Assembly (NCBI GenBank): GCA_023150615.1 | Contig: JAKLKO010000006.1 | Span: forward strand, 1 to 64,000 | DNA: 64,000 bases | Direction of reading: 5' to 3' | From: Phycisphaerae bacterium | Lineage (GTDB): Bacteria; Planctomycetota; Phycisphaerae; UBA1845; UTPLA1 | Shown here: positions 53,608 to 62,397 of the stretch, piece by piece | Layout: each line of letters opens with the position of its first letter | Position numbering within the stretch: the first letter of the stretch is position 1 | Translations under genes and position numbers: made by a program | Notes under the pieces: generated by a model | The model's input: only the letters and a program-made list of their open reading frames with translations | What the model was told of the DNA's origin: nothing | The model's database searches: none

Positions 53608-53699
53608 GCGGGGACGAGGGAGCCTACAGATTGGTTGGAAGCTGTCGTGTCCCCTTTCAACAATCCCGCGGGCCTTCCCCGAGGCCCGCGGGGTTTTTT
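53608..53699 (+). ncRNA. Candidate small RNA with intrinsic terminator
   Basis: A gene-free plus-strand unit: an A-rich block at 53581-53596 with a possible TTGGAA at 53578, then GGGGAC...GTCCCC with inner ACAG/CTGT complements (about 53609-53654), then the terminator at 53665-53699. It could be a 90-base sRNA. Alternatively the terminator serves read-through from mnmG, which would make antisense RNA to the gene at 53119-53463. The rest of 53464-53977 shows only the promoter at 53786. Confidence 0.35.
53665..53699 (+). terminator. Strong intrinsic terminator, plus strand
   Basis: 11-bp perfect stem CCCGCGGGCCT / AGGCCCGCGGG (53665-53675 with 53682-53692), loop TCCCCG, then G and six T. Confidence 0.85.
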
Positions 53700-53785
53700 G
53701 TGCGCCGGGGGGTGACGGCACGGATCGTTCTCGGTCGTTATTCGGCCGTTTCGCGTGTCGGCGAATCAGAAGACTCCGAGGTCGC

Positions 53786-53814
53786 TTGATTGGGCGCATC
53801 GGCTCCGGTATGCT
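53786..53814 (+). promoter_or_regulatory. Sigma-70-type promoter for the thrombospondin-type-3 gene
   Basis: TTGATT (53786-53791), 17-base spacer, TATGCT (53809-53814). Leader of about 155 bases to ATG 53978. Confidence 0.55.
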
Positions 53815-53977
53815 CCAATGTGGCCTCGCACGCGTCGCCGAACGACCGTTCGCAGCCGCCGGGCGGGAAGGGCTTCGGGGGATCGACACGCACAAGCGGC
53901 CGCAAACACACCCGTTGTGGCGCGGATCGGCTTTCCCGGTGTCCGACAGCGAACGCCTCGAATGCAGGGACTCAAGC

Positions 53978-56242
53978 ATGATCCTCTGGGGCAGCTTGCG
54001 CGATCGAGTCCGGAGTCGCCGGTGGACGGTGGGGTTCGCCTTCATCTTCGGCGCGCTGCTGCTGGGCCAGCCGGCGCGGGGCGGTGAGTCGGACTGCAAC
54101 TCCAACGGGGTGGCGGATCCGTCGGACATCGCCGGCCAGACCAGCGCGGACTGCAATTCGAACAATATCCCTGACGAATGCGATCTGGTCAGCGATTTCA
54201 CGTACACGCAGGATACGGATTCTGCGATTCCGGACACGAATCCCGGCGAGGTGTCGTCTTTGCTGGACGTGACGGAATCACGCGTGATCGACAAGCTGCG
54301 CGTGCGGCTTCAGATCAGCCATACATGGAATGGCGATCTACGTTGTGAGCTGAAGCACGTTCCATCCGGTACGACGATCGTCCTGTTCGATCGGATCGGA
54401 GTGCCGGAGGCGAACGGCGGATACGGATTCGACAGTAACGGGTTTGACGTGTTCCTGGCCGACACGTTTCCGCTGAACATCGACGTGGATACGGCGGTCT
54501 TTGGCGGCGATCAGGTTGTCGTCGGCGACTTCGAGCCATTCCCCGGAATGCTGTCGGCGTTCGAGGGGCTGAACGCGCAGGGGATGTGGGAGCTGAAAGT
54601 CATCGACGTAGCGGCAGTAGAGTCCGGCACGCTGTTGTCGTGGTCGTTGGTCATCAGCGAAAAGAACTCCGCGGTGGATTGCGACGCGGACGAGATCCTC
54701 GACGCGTGCGAGCTGGTCGAGAACGACTGCGACGGGAACCAGGTCCCGGACAACTGCCAGACGGATTCGGACGGCGATGGCCGGATCGACCCGTGCGATC
54801 TGTGCGAGGGCTATGACGACGCGCTCGACGATGACTTCGACGGCGTGCCGGACGGGTGCGATGTGTGCCCGGGCTTCGATGACACGCAGAACGCCGACGG
54901 CGACGCCGCGCCGGACGGCTGCGATGGCTGTCCGCAGGATCCGCTGAAGATCGCTCCCGGCGCGTGCGGCTGCGGCCAGCCAGACGTTGATACGGACGGC
55001 GACACGGTACTCGACTGCGACGACGTCTGTCCGGGCGAGGATGATCGATTCGACTGCGACGGCGACATGGTTCCGGACAGTTGCGATACCGAACCGGACT
55101 GCAATCTGAATGGTGTGCCTGACAACTGCGATCTGATGGGCGGTACAAGCCAGGATTGCAACAGCAACAGCATTCCCGACAGTTGCGATATCGCGTCCGG
55201 CACGAGCGAGGACTGCGTCCGCAACGGGATCCCGGACGAGTGCGAACCGGAATTTCTCGCTGCGGCCGGTGCGGACTTCTCGATGCGCCCGAGCGATCCA
55301 CCCAAGACGCTGGGCGGCATTCCGACGGCGGTGAACGGGCTTCCGCCGCATACGTACCAGTGGAGCATCGAGCAGGGGCCCAGCACGAGCGGGATCTCCG
55401 ACCCGACGGTCGCAAATCCGACGTTCTCGCCAACACTTGGCGGGACGTACATCATCAAGGTCGTGGTCCGCGACGCGAGCGTGCCGCCGTGCGAGCGGAT
55501 GGACACGGTCGTGGCGACGGTGCTGGCGCTGAACGTCGATGCGGGGATCGACCGCGCGGCCTGCGTTGGCACACCTTCGACCCCGCTCGGCGGGTTCCCG
55601 ACCGTGACGGGCGGCACGCCGCCCTATTCCTACGAGTGGTTCGTCATCGCCGGTCCGTCCCCGTTCGGGCTGAGCAATCGGCAGTCCTCGAATCCGACGT
55701 TCACACCGACGTTCGAAGATCTCTTCGAGCTGCGCGTCAACGTTACGGACTCGGGCAATCCGACGCTGAGCGGATCGGACACGGTTGTCGTGCGCGGCCT
55801 CGTCGTCCGGGCGAACGCGGGCGTCGATCGCACCATCGAGGTGGACTCGATCACCGACCTCGGCGCGGCGGAGACGGGCAGCACGGGCATTCCGCCGTAT
55901 TCCTATGCATGGTCATTGACGACGAATCCCGGGGGCGCGGGGCAACTGAATTCCACGTCTGCGGCGAATCCGACGTTCAATTCCGCCGCGGCCGGTACGT
56001 TCGTGGCGCAGGTCATCGTGACCGACAGCACGGGATGCATCGGTGTCGACAGCGTCGTCATCATCGTCGTTCCGGAAGGCTCGGACGGGCCTCCGCCCGG
56101 GCCGAATCCCAATCCGTTCCCGGACCTGTGCGGCATGTGCGGCGGGACGGGGCAGGTCATGGGCGTGGCCCTTTTCGGATCGTTTGGCGGACTGCTGGCG
56201 CTGCGTCGTCGCGGATTGTCGGCCTCAATGCGGCGCACTTGA
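53978..56242 (+). CDS. Exported P-domain/thrombospondin-type-3/PKD-like surface protein with C-terminal sorting signal
   Basis: 754 residues from ATG 53978. Signal peptide (about 17-36). A CNSNGVADPSDI-type calcium loop opens the protein, then a proprotein-convertase P-domain (about 65-230, VRLQISHTWNGDLRCELKH). Some fifteen Asp/Cys-rich thrombospondin-type-3-like repeats follow (DCDADEILDACEL, DSDGDGRIDPCDL, DDFDGVPDGCDVCPG), then three PKD/Ig-like domains, two of them with the same GTPPYSYEWFVI / GIPPYSYAWSLT core. The C-terminus (LCGMCGGTGQVMGVALFGSF, then GGLLALRRRG) is a Gly-rich motif, hydrophobic helix and Arg cluster, resembling MYXO-/GlyGly-CTERM sorting signals. Likely cell-surface structural protein. 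Confidence 0.88.
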   Translation: MILWGSLRDRVRSRRWTVGFAFIFGALLLGQPARGGESDCNSNGVADPSDIAGQTSADCNSNNIPDECDLVSDFTYTQDTDSAIPDTNPGEVSSLLDVTESRVIDKLRVRLQISHTWNGDLRCELKHVPSGTTIVLFDRIGVPEANGGYGFDSNGFDVFLADTFPLNIDVDTAVFGGDQVVVGDFEPFPGMLSAFEGLNAQGMWELKVIDVAAVESGTLLSWSLVISEKNSAVDCDADEILDACELVENDCDGNQVPDNCQTDSDGDGRIDPCDLCEGYDDALDDDFDGVPDGCDVCPGFDDTQNADGDAAPDGCDGCPQDPLKIAPGACGCGQPDVDTDGDTVLDCDDVCPGEDDRFDCDGDMVPDSCDTEPDCNLNGVPDNCDLMGGTSQDCNSNSIPDSCDIASGTSEDCVRNGIPDECEPEFLAAAGADFSMRPSDPPKTLGGIPTAVNGLPPHTYQWSIEQGPSTSGISDPTVANPTFSPTLGGTYIIKVVVRDASVPPCERMDTVVATVLALNVDAGIDRAACVGTPSTPLGGFPTVTGGTPPYSYEWFVIAGPSPFGLSNRQSSNPTFTPTFEDLFELRVNVTDSGNPTLSGSDTVVVRGLVVRANAGVDRTIEVDSITDLGAAETGSTGIPPYSYAWSLTTNPGGAGQLNSTSAANPTFNSAAAGTFVAQVIVTDSTGCIGVDSVVIIVVPEGSDGPPPGPNPNPFPDLCGMCGGTGQVMGVALFGSFGGLLALRRRGLSASMRRT

Positions 56243-56283
56243 CCGCGCGCGATCGCACGACTTAAATGAGCGACTTGGCCGAC

Positions 56284-56355
56284 GCCGATGTAGCTCAACG
56301 GTAGAGCACGGCTTTCGTAAAGCCGGGGTTGAGGGTTCGAATCCCTCCATCGGCT
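56284..56355 (+). tRNA. tRNA-Thr (CGT)
   Basis: Acceptor GCCGATG/CATCGGC, D-stem GCTC/GAGC, anticodon stem CGGCT/AGCCG with loop TTCGTAA (anticodon CGT), T-stem GAGGG/CCCTC with loop TTCGAAT, discriminator T. CCA not encoded. Confidence 0.97.
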
Positions 56356-56436
56356 GTTTCCATTCAACACGTCCGGGCGTTGCGCACGCTGCGGGGTCGT
56401 CCGCGCGCGTTGGGCCTTCGTGCGGCCGGTGCATGC

Positions 56437-58026
56437 CTATCGCTGCGTCAACTGGAGTTTGACGAAGTAGAGTCGCTTTGAGTTCCGCTTCTGGTAGGCG
56501 ATGTAGTGGAAGTTCGGATCGATCGGATCGGCGTAGGAGTGGATACGCCAGCCGTCGCCGGCGTTCTGACCGAGGAATACGGGGGCATCCCATGTCGCGC
56601 CGAAGTCGCGCGAGATGCGATATTGCGGCGGCTCGCCGAGCAGGAGATACCAGCGGTCATCGAGGTCAACGCGGAGCTTGGGCCGTGTGTTGGCCCAGTT
56701 CCGCGTGTTGTCGAGCAGTCCGCCGACCCACTGGCTGCCGTTCCACCACTGCCAGTGCAGGTCGTAGGCCGGCGGATTGCCGTTCAGGACGTCGACGTGC
56801 GGGCCGTAGAACGTGCCGGTTCCCGGGCGGTGCTTCAGCACGAGCATGACCGGGCGAGACTCGTTGTCGACATCGAACGCGCGTTCCGTGTTCTGGTCGC
56901 AATCGCCGGTGAAGACGCGGAATTGCGGGTCGTTCCACGTGATGTGCGTTGTGACGGGCACGGACAAAGCGCTGTTGATCGGCGACCACGTCTGCCCACC
57001 GTCGGTGGAGCGGGCGTAGAAGAGGTCGTAGTTCCACTGATGGGAGCCGTTGCCGTCGGAGAACGTGTTCCGTATGTTCCAGACGACATGCAGGGAGCGC
57101 TGACCGGTCGGCTCGCGGCCGAGCACGATATCGCCTTTCGCGAAGATGTTCCCGCCGGGAGGGAATTGGGGTGGCTGAGAGCCCGTCGTCTCGACGAGGA
57201 CGTAGGGGCCGTCGGGGTTTCCGTTCGCGAGGATGCGGTAGTAACTCCGCGGCAGACCGCCCACGGGCTGACCGTCGAGGACGGTGATCGAGGCGCTGTG
57301 ACCGACGAGATGGGTCACGCCGGCGCGGTCGTCGTAGACGCCGCTCAGGTCTTCGAGAAACGCGCGGGCGCCCGGCGCGCCCCAGAGATTGGTGGTACGC
57401 GTGGAGAGGCACTCGATTGGCGACCAGGTGGCGGGGTTGTTGAGATCGCCGATGATGCGGTGTCGCGGCGCGATGCCGTTCGTGCCGTAACAGGCGTCGT
57501 TCTGCGGGACGTAGCTGTTGAGCACGTGCAGGCGGCCGGCCTGATCGCGGAAGATCGCGGGATTCGTATGGTATCCGTCGGTCGCCTCATCGCACTGGTT
57601 GTCCACGAGGACCGAGGGGCCGAAGGTGTTGGTGGTGAGGTCAAACGCGCGGACGTAGATGACGTCGGCGCCGATGTTGTTGATGCGATAGACGAAATAG
57701 AGCCTGTTGCCTACGCGGGTCATCATCGTCACTTCGGGATTCGGCGCGTTTCCGGTGACGTGGCCGTTGCCGGCATCGGTGATCTCGAACTCACCGGAGG
57801 CGATGGGGTTGAGCAACGTCGGTGTTCGCGGCATGGGCGTCATTGGGTTGGGTGTGCCGCAGGTCAGACCCGAGGAGAGCGCGGCGGCGCTCACGATCAG
57901 CGCGGCAATCGCGAGGCGGCGGATTCGCGTTGCGCCGCCGTGGGACGAGGCGGGCGCGGGTCTCGATCCCGACGAGTTCGTGGTCCCCGGTGACGGCCGT
58001 CGAGGGGCGTGTTCGTCTTTGTTCAT
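56437..58026 (-). CDS. Exported BNR_4-type beta-propeller lipoprotein-like protein
   Basis: 529 residues. Low-complexity N-terminus, hydrophobic segment about 37-55 (LAIAALIVSAAALSSGLTC) ending at a Cys followed by GTP, a possible lipid anchor. The rest matches the BNR_4 type: EVTMMTRVGNRLYFVYRIN, GYHTNPAIFRDQAGRLHVL, YARSTDGGQTWSPIN, RPKLRVDLDDRWYLLLGE, YRISRDFGATWDAPVFLG. Such proteins are sialidase-like propellers, often linked to polysaccharide lyase activity in marine bacteria; the catalytic function here is unknown. Confidence 0.82.
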   Translation of the reverse strand: MNKDEHAPRRPSPGTTNSSGSRPAPASSHGGATRIRRLAIAALIVSAAALSSGLTCGTPNPMTPMPRTPTLLNPIASGEFEITDAGNGHVTGNAPNPEVTMMTRVGNRLYFVYRINNIGADVIYVRAFDLTTNTFGPSVLVDNQCDEATDGYHTNPAIFRDQAGRLHVLNSYVPQNDACYGTNGIAPRHRIIGDLNNPATWSPIECLSTRTTNLWGAPGARAFLEDLSGVYDDRAGVTHLVGHSASITVLDGQPVGGLPRSYYRILANGNPDGPYVLVETTGSQPPQFPPGGNIFAKGDIVLGREPTGQRSLHVVWNIRNTFSDGNGSHQWNYDLFYARSTDGGQTWSPINSALSVPVTTHITWNDPQFRVFTGDCDQNTERAFDVDNESRPVMLVLKHRPGTGTFYGPHVDVLNGNPPAYDLHWQWWNGSQWVGGLLDNTRNWANTRPKLRVDLDDRWYLLLGEPPQYRISRDFGATWDAPVFLGQNAGDGWRIHSYADPIDPNFHYIAYQKRNSKRLYFVKLQLTQR

Positions 58027-58087
58027 GACCTAGAGCCATCGGCAGCCCGCCCCGCGCGGGGCGAGCCGGATCGGAACTCAATTCCTC

Positions 58088-58113
58088 TTGACACGGCCTC
58101 CCGGCACTATTAA
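58088..58113 (+). promoter_or_regulatory. Probable promoter of the cobalamin-riboswitch operon
   Basis: Perfect TTGACA (58088-58093) is followed by TATTAA at 58108-58113 with a short 14-base spacer. The placement immediately before the riboswitch supports it; the spacing is suboptimal. Confidence 0.4.
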
Positions 58114-58129
58114 CGTACCATACGTCGGT

Positions 58130-58325
58130 GATCCGTCGTAGGCGGATCGAACAGGGAATACCGGTGTAAATCCGGAGCGGCCCCGCCGCTGTAACCGGGA
58201 ACGAACGCCGCAATCCGCCATTGGTCCGACAATCGTCTGGACCGAGAAGGCGCGGCCAGTAGCACAGCGTGGACGATCGTTCACGCCGGCCCGGAAGCCA
58301 GAAGACCTACCGACCGAGTTCGAAC
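58130..58325 (+). promoter_or_regulatory. Cobalamin (AdoCbl-type) riboswitch
   Basis: The class signatures appear in order on the plus strand: hairpin GATCCG/CGGATC (58129-58146), AACAGGGAATACCGGTG, AAATCCGG, GCGGCCCCGCCGCTGTAACC, GGGAACGA (58151-58204), a variable arm with GGTCCGACAATCGTCTGGACC, and the B12 box GCCAGAAGACCTACC (58297-58311). Ends are approximate. The gene 200 bases downstream is a cobalamin adenosyltransferase, in agreement with the ligand. AdoCbl binding should lower expression. The bases 58326-58524 hold the expression platform and the GGGGAG ribosome binding site; I could not decide between terminator and SD sequestration. Confidence 0.95.
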
Positions 58326-58524
58326 GTCTGTTTCCCTCGCGGGAGGGCGGCAGGTCATGCCATTTCGGCTCCAACACGTCTCCGCTGTTGAACGAATTGC
58401 CGTCATGACGCTGTGGCCGCGCTCCCGTGCGGGACGACGCCGTTAGCGAGCCGTCCGCTGAAGGCGGTGCGCGGCGAATGCCGCCGCGCGGTCCGGCCCG
58501 ATCCGACGGACGGGGAGTTCGGTC

Positions 58525-59088
58525 ATGCCACGCTTGACGAAGATCTACACCCAGACGGGCGACGATGGCACGACCGCGCTTGGCGGCGGACAGCGGGTCG
58601 CGAAGGACTCGCTGCGGATTGACGCCTTCGGCACGGTCGACGAGCTGAACTCTGCGATCGGCCTGGCCTTGTCCGTCGGCGTGGGCGAGGCGATCGAGGG
58701 CACGCTGCGTCGGATTCAGAACGAGCTGTTCCATCTGGGATCGGACCTGTGCTTTCTCGAGGAGGACAAGCGGCGTACAGCGGTGCCGCAGATCGAGTCG
58801 CGGCACGTACGCGCACTGGAGTCGTTGATCGATCAACTGACGGAGCAACTCGGTCCCCTGGAGAATTTCATACTCCCGGGCGGGGCGGAGTCGGCGTCAC
58901 GGTTGCATCTGGCGCGGTGCATCTGTCGCCGTGCGGAGCGGGAGGTGGTGGCGTTGTCGAGGCAGGAGGCGATCGGATCGAGCGTGATTCCGTACCTCAA
59001 TCGGCTGTCCGATGCGCTGTTCGTGATGGCGCGATACGAGAACCGGCGCAGCGGGAAATCGGATTGCGTGTGGGATAGCCGCGCATAG
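58525..59088 (+). CDS. PduO-type ATP:cob(I)alamin adenosyltransferase
   Basis: 187 residues, five-helix bundle enzyme that transfers the 5'-deoxyadenosyl group of ATP to cob(I)alamin. ATP-binding N-terminus [17 protein letters not shown] (6-22), [29 protein letters not shown] and [12 protein letters not shown] (about 132-143). GGGGAG precedes the ATG. It lies directly under a cobalamin riboswitch and 38 bases before a PEP-CTERM gene. Family assignment is secure. Confidence 0.96.
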   Translation: MPRLTKIYTQTGDDGTTALGGGQRVAKDSLRIDAFGTVDELNSAIGLALSVGVGEAIEGTLRRIQNELFHLGSDLCFLEEDKRRTAVPQIESRHVRALESLIDQLTEQLGPLENFILPGGAESASRLHLARCICRRAEREVVALSRQEAIGSSVIPYLNRLSDALFVMARYENRRSGKSDCVWDSRA

Positions 59089-59126
59089 TCGCGCGGCGTG
59101 AAGTCGTGAGTGCGGGAGAGAATACC

Positions 59127-60014
59127 ATGATGTCATGGAGATTGTCAGGTCGATTTGTCTTTATATCTGCGTGTGCCGTGCTGGCGTTGGGGCGTGCGGC
59201 GCTCGCCGGGCCGTGGGCGGCGCAGGTGGTGAGCTATGACGCGGGGAGTACGGCCGTGCCGGGCTTTACGTCGGCGGACGCAGCGCTTGGAGAGCCGTCG
59301 CGGTTCACAAACGATGCGTCGTTCCCGGGCGTGGTCTCGCTCTTCAATCCGGCGTTCCTGCCGAGCCAGATCGTGAGCATCGGCGAGGGCGGGCACCTGA
59401 CGGTTCGCTTTGACGAGCCGGTAAGCGAGAGCGCGTCGCACTTGTACGGCATCGACCTGATCATCTTCGGAAACGCATTCTTCGCCGGCGACTTCTCGAT
59501 GTTCCCGGAGGTGCGGCAGCAGGATCCTGCCACGCTGTTCGACACCGACGCAGGCTGGATCGAGGTCTCCGCGGACGGCGTGAACTTCGTGCGCGTGGCC
59601 GAGTTGGCCGATCGGCTCTTCCCGACGCAGGGGTATCTTGACGGCGGACCGTTCGATGTGCTGCCGGGCGCGTCTCTGACGGACTTTCGCCGGCCGGTCA
59701 ATCCCGCACTGACGCTGGCCGACTTCGACGGGCTCTCGTACGCCGATTCGGTCGCGCTCTACGACGGATCGGGCGGCGGTACGCCGATCGATCTGGCGCA
59801 GACCGGTTTGGCGAGCGTCTCGTATGTGCGGGTCAGCGTGCCGGACGACGGCAATCCCGATACGGCGCACAAGGCGGAGATCGACGCGTTCGCGTCGGTG
59901 CCGGAGCCGGCGACAGCGGCCGTGATGCTTCTCGCGATGGCCCTGATCGGTCCGGCGCGGCGGCGGCGTGCGCGGGGCGAATCCCGCTGTCGGGGTTTTG
60001 GAGCGCGGGCATGA
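59127..60014 (+). CDS. PEP-CTERM cell-surface protein of the B12 operon
   Basis: 295 residues from ATG 59127 with GGGAGAG upstream. Signal peptide about 8-27 (ending ALAG). The beta-rich body contains SIGEGGHLTVRFDEPV and YGIDLIIFGNAFFAG. It resembles a surface-protein family that in Bacteroides, as I remember it, accompanies B12-acquisition genes, and ends with SVRVSVPDD-like strands. The C-terminus is a PEP-CTERM signal: VPEPATAAVMLLAMALIG followed by an Arg cluster. It should be exported, processed by exosortase and displayed at the surface. Riboswitch control suggests a part in binding or uptake of corrinoids (inference). The stop overlaps the next ATG (ATGA). Confidence 0.85.
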   Translation: MMSWRLSGRFVFISACAVLALGRAALAGPWAAQVVSYDAGSTAVPGFTSADAALGEPSRFTNDASFPGVVSLFNPAFLPSQIVSIGEGGHLTVRFDEPVSESASHLYGIDLIIFGNAFFAGDFSMFPEVRQQDPATLFDTDAGWIEVSADGVNFVRVAELADRLFPTQGYLDGGPFDVLPGASLTDFRRPVNPALTLADFDGLSYADSVALYDGSGGGTPIDLAQTGLASVSYVRVSVPDDGNPDTAHKAEIDAFASVPEPATAAVMLLAMALIGPARRRRARGESRCRGFGARA

Positions 60015-61573
60015 GTCGCGAATTGCGTTTGACCTCTGGCAGGGTGCTGCCTCGATTCGGGATCGGCGCGCGGGCGCAACGCATGGCGTTCGTCGCGACA
60101 GCCGTGTTGGTGGGCGCGGTCCCTTCCGATGCGCAGTGGCTCCAGTTCGCCAATGATGGGGCGCGGCGCGCTTCCGCGGCGGTCGGACCGATCGCCGTAC
60201 CGGCGCTGTTGTGGCAGCGGTCCACGGACTTGAGCGGCGGGCCGCTGGTGTACGAAGGGCCTTCCAGCCCGGTGGTCTGGAACGGGCGCGCCTACGCGAA
60301 CGCCCGGCACTACACCGAGGCGGGCTACACGCACAACAAGCTCGTCGCAATCGACGTCGCGACGGGTGAGATTGTGTTTGAGACCCTCGTTTCGAAGGGT
60401 GCGTTCGACTCGTGGTCATCGCCCGCGGTTGATCCGGTGACGGGGATCGTCCTGCTGGCCTCGGGGTCCGCGCTGTTCGCGATCGATGCCGACGACGGCG
60501 GGATTGTCTGGCAGCGGCCGCTTCAGCGCATCGTCGTGAATGCGTCCCCGCTCGTGGCGGACGGGCCGCAACCCGGGCGCGCGTTCATCACGGATTACGA
60601 CCCGTTCGGCGGCGACTCGCTGCTGTATTGCGTCAATCTGTCGCCGTTCGACGCGGCGACAAACCCGTTTCAACCGGGCGCGATCGTCTGGCAGGAGCCG
60701 ATCGGCGGCGCGAGCGGCTCGACGGCGGCGTACGCCGACGGTGTGGTCTACGTGGCCACGGCCGCGGGAATCGACGGCGTTCCAGACGCGGGCATCGTCT
60801 GGGCGTTCGACGTCGATGCTCCGCCTGGCGCGAGGCTGCTCTGGAGCACGGCCGTGGGCGAGGGCTTTTACGGCGGCGTGTGCGTTCGCGACGGGTCCGT
60901 GTATTCCGCCAGCTACGACTTCGCCGGGACGCAGAACAACTCAACGCTGGCAAAGCTCCGCGCGTCCGACGGCGCGGTCATGTGGACGGCGCCGTGCGAA
61001 CGGACGGCGTCGATTCCGGTCGTTTCGGGCGATCGCATCTACTTGTCAGGCGGATTGCCGGGATTCGGTTCGGCGCCGAAGGTGCAGGCATTTCACGATT
61101 CCGGCACATCGGCCGTGAAGTTGTGGGATACGTACGCCGATAGCGGCGGCCAGCTCATCGTCGGCGGCTGGTCGCACCAGATGGCGCTCGCCGGCTCGAT
61201 GCTCTACGTCGGCCGGATTCCGAGCGGCGGGGCGAGCTGGTCGCCGTACACCGACCTCTACCTGCTCGACACATCGCGGACACCGTCGCAGCCGGGGTTT
61301 GTGGCGCAGGTCCGTAGCGGCGTCGGCAGCAGTCCGGCGCTGAGCGGCGGGCGCGTGTACAGCATCGGGACCGCCGGGTTGGCGGCGTTGGCGGAGTGCG
61401 CCGACTTCAGCGGCGATGGTCGGACGAACGGCGCGGACCTGCAGGGCTTCGTCGATGCGCTGTTCTCGGCGCAGCCGACGGCCGAACAGCGCGGACTTGC
61501 GGACATCAGCGGCGACGGCCTGCTCGATGCGGCCGACGCGTCGATGCTGGCGACGAGGCTCCTCGGGTTGTAG
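60011..61573 (+). CDS. Exported PQQ-like beta-propeller with dockerin-like C-terminus (B12 operon)
   Basis: 520 residues; the start overlaps the PEP-CTERM stop by four bases. Signal peptide about 25-41. Seven or eight PQQ-like blades (KLVAIDVATGEIVFETLV, ALFAIDADDGGIVWQRPL, IVWAFDVDAPPGARLLWS, LAKLRASDGAVMWTAPCE). The PQQ-dehydrogenase catalytic residues were not recognised, so binding rather than redox activity is likely. The last 55 residues (CADFSGDGRTNGADLQGFVD, DISGDGLLDAADASML) form a dockerin-like module. Bacteroides BtuG, a surface beta-propeller with very tight B12 binding, is a possible functional analogue; similarity at family level is not shown. Confidence 0.87.
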   Translation: MSRELRLTSGRVLPRFGIGARAQRMAFVATAVLVGAVPSDAQWLQFANDGARRASAAVGPIAVPALLWQRSTDLSGGPLVYEGPSSPVVWNGRAYANARHYTEAGYTHNKLVAIDVATGEIVFETLVSKGAFDSWSSPAVDPVTGIVLLASGSALFAIDADDGGIVWQRPLQRIVVNASPLVADGPQPGRAFITDYDPFGGDSLLYCVNLSPFDAATNPFQPGAIVWQEPIGGASGSTAAYADGVVYVATAAGIDGVPDAGIVWAFDVDAPPGARLLWSTAVGEGFYGGVCVRDGSVYSASYDFAGTQNNSTLAKLRASDGAVMWTAPCERTASIPVVSGDRIYLSGGLPGFGSAPKVQAFHDSGTSAVKLWDTYADSGGQLIVGGWSHQMALAGSMLYVGRIPSGGASWSPYTDLYLLDTSRTPSQPGFVAQVRSGVGSSPALSGGRVYSIGTAGLAALAECADFSGDGRTNGADLQGFVDALFSAQPTAEQRGLADISGDGLLDAADASMLATRLLGL

Positions 61574-61577
61574 TCAA

Positions 61578-62396
61578 ATGCAATCGGCACGTGGCATCAC
61601 GCGGCGGGCTTTCACGCTCATCGAGCTGCTCGTCACGCTCGCGATCATCGCGGCGCTGATCGGCATCCTGCTGCCCTCGCTGACGGCGGCGCGGAACAAT
61701 GGCCGCAGTGCCGTGTGCCTGAGCAATCTGCGGCAGCTCGGAGCGGCGTTCTCGATGTATGCCGCCGACTCCAAGGACCGCTGCATGCCGCTGGCGTACT
61801 GGTCCACGGAGATTATTGGTGACGGGCCGCCGGTCTTCTGGTGGGGGACGGATACGAGCGGCGAAGTGGATCATACGGCCGGTTTTGTCTGGCCGTATCT
61901 CCAGAGCCGGCTGGCCGAGCGGAGCGTCTTCGAGTGTCCGATGCAGCCGTGGAACAGCTATCGAGCGCAGGGCGCGGCCCGCGCCGTGACGAGCACGTAT
62001 GGCTACAACGGGTATTACCTCTCGCCGTCGCACACGCCGGGCTGGGCGTTTCAGATCGGCCACCGGCCGTGGCGGAACCTGAGTCACATCGGCGATACGG
62101 CCCGGATCTTCTCTTTCGGCGATACGCTGATCGACCTGGGCGGCCGGCAGCCGCGGAACACGGCGCTGCTCGATCCGCCGATGCTGTTCGCGTCGGACCA
62201 GTGGTCGCGGAACGCGAATCCGACGACGTCGTTTCGGCACGCGCGCGCCGCGAATCTCATGCACGTCGATGGGCATGCGTCGTCGTATCAGGCGGAGCGA
62301 AACTGGATCCGCTCGACGAACCATGGGATCGGTTCGGTGGGCGAGGAGAACGATCCGCACTATGTGCCCGACTGGCGGGAGTGGCGCGCGCCGTGA
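61578..62396 (+). CDS. Prepilin-type protein (DUF1559/pseudopilin-like)
   Basis: 272 residues. The type IV prepilin cleavage/methylation motif RRAFTLIELLVTLAIIAALIG (read as RRAFTLIELLV and TLAIIAALIG, about 9-29) is followed by LPSLTAARNNGRSAVCLSNLRQLGAA and a long C-terminal domain ending in RHARAANLMHVDGHASSY, typical of planctomycete prepilin-like proteins. It should be processed by prepilin peptidase and inserted in the inner membrane or a pseudopilus. It starts four bases after the propeller gene, so it belongs to the riboswitch operon. Confidence 0.9.
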   Translation: MQSARGITRRAFTLIELLVTLAIIAALIGILLPSLTAARNNGRSAVCLSNLRQLGAAFSMYAADSKDRCMPLAYWSTEIIGDGPPVFWWGTDTSGEVDHTAGFVWPYLQSRLAERSVFECPMQPWNSYRAQGAARAVTSTYGYNGYYLSPSHTPGWAFQIGHRPWRNLSHIGDTARIFSFGDTLIDLGGRQPRNTALLDPPMLFASDQWSRNANPTTSFRHARAANLMHVDGHASSYQAERNWIRSTNHGIGSVGEENDPHYVPDWREWRAP

Positions 62397-62397
62397 C

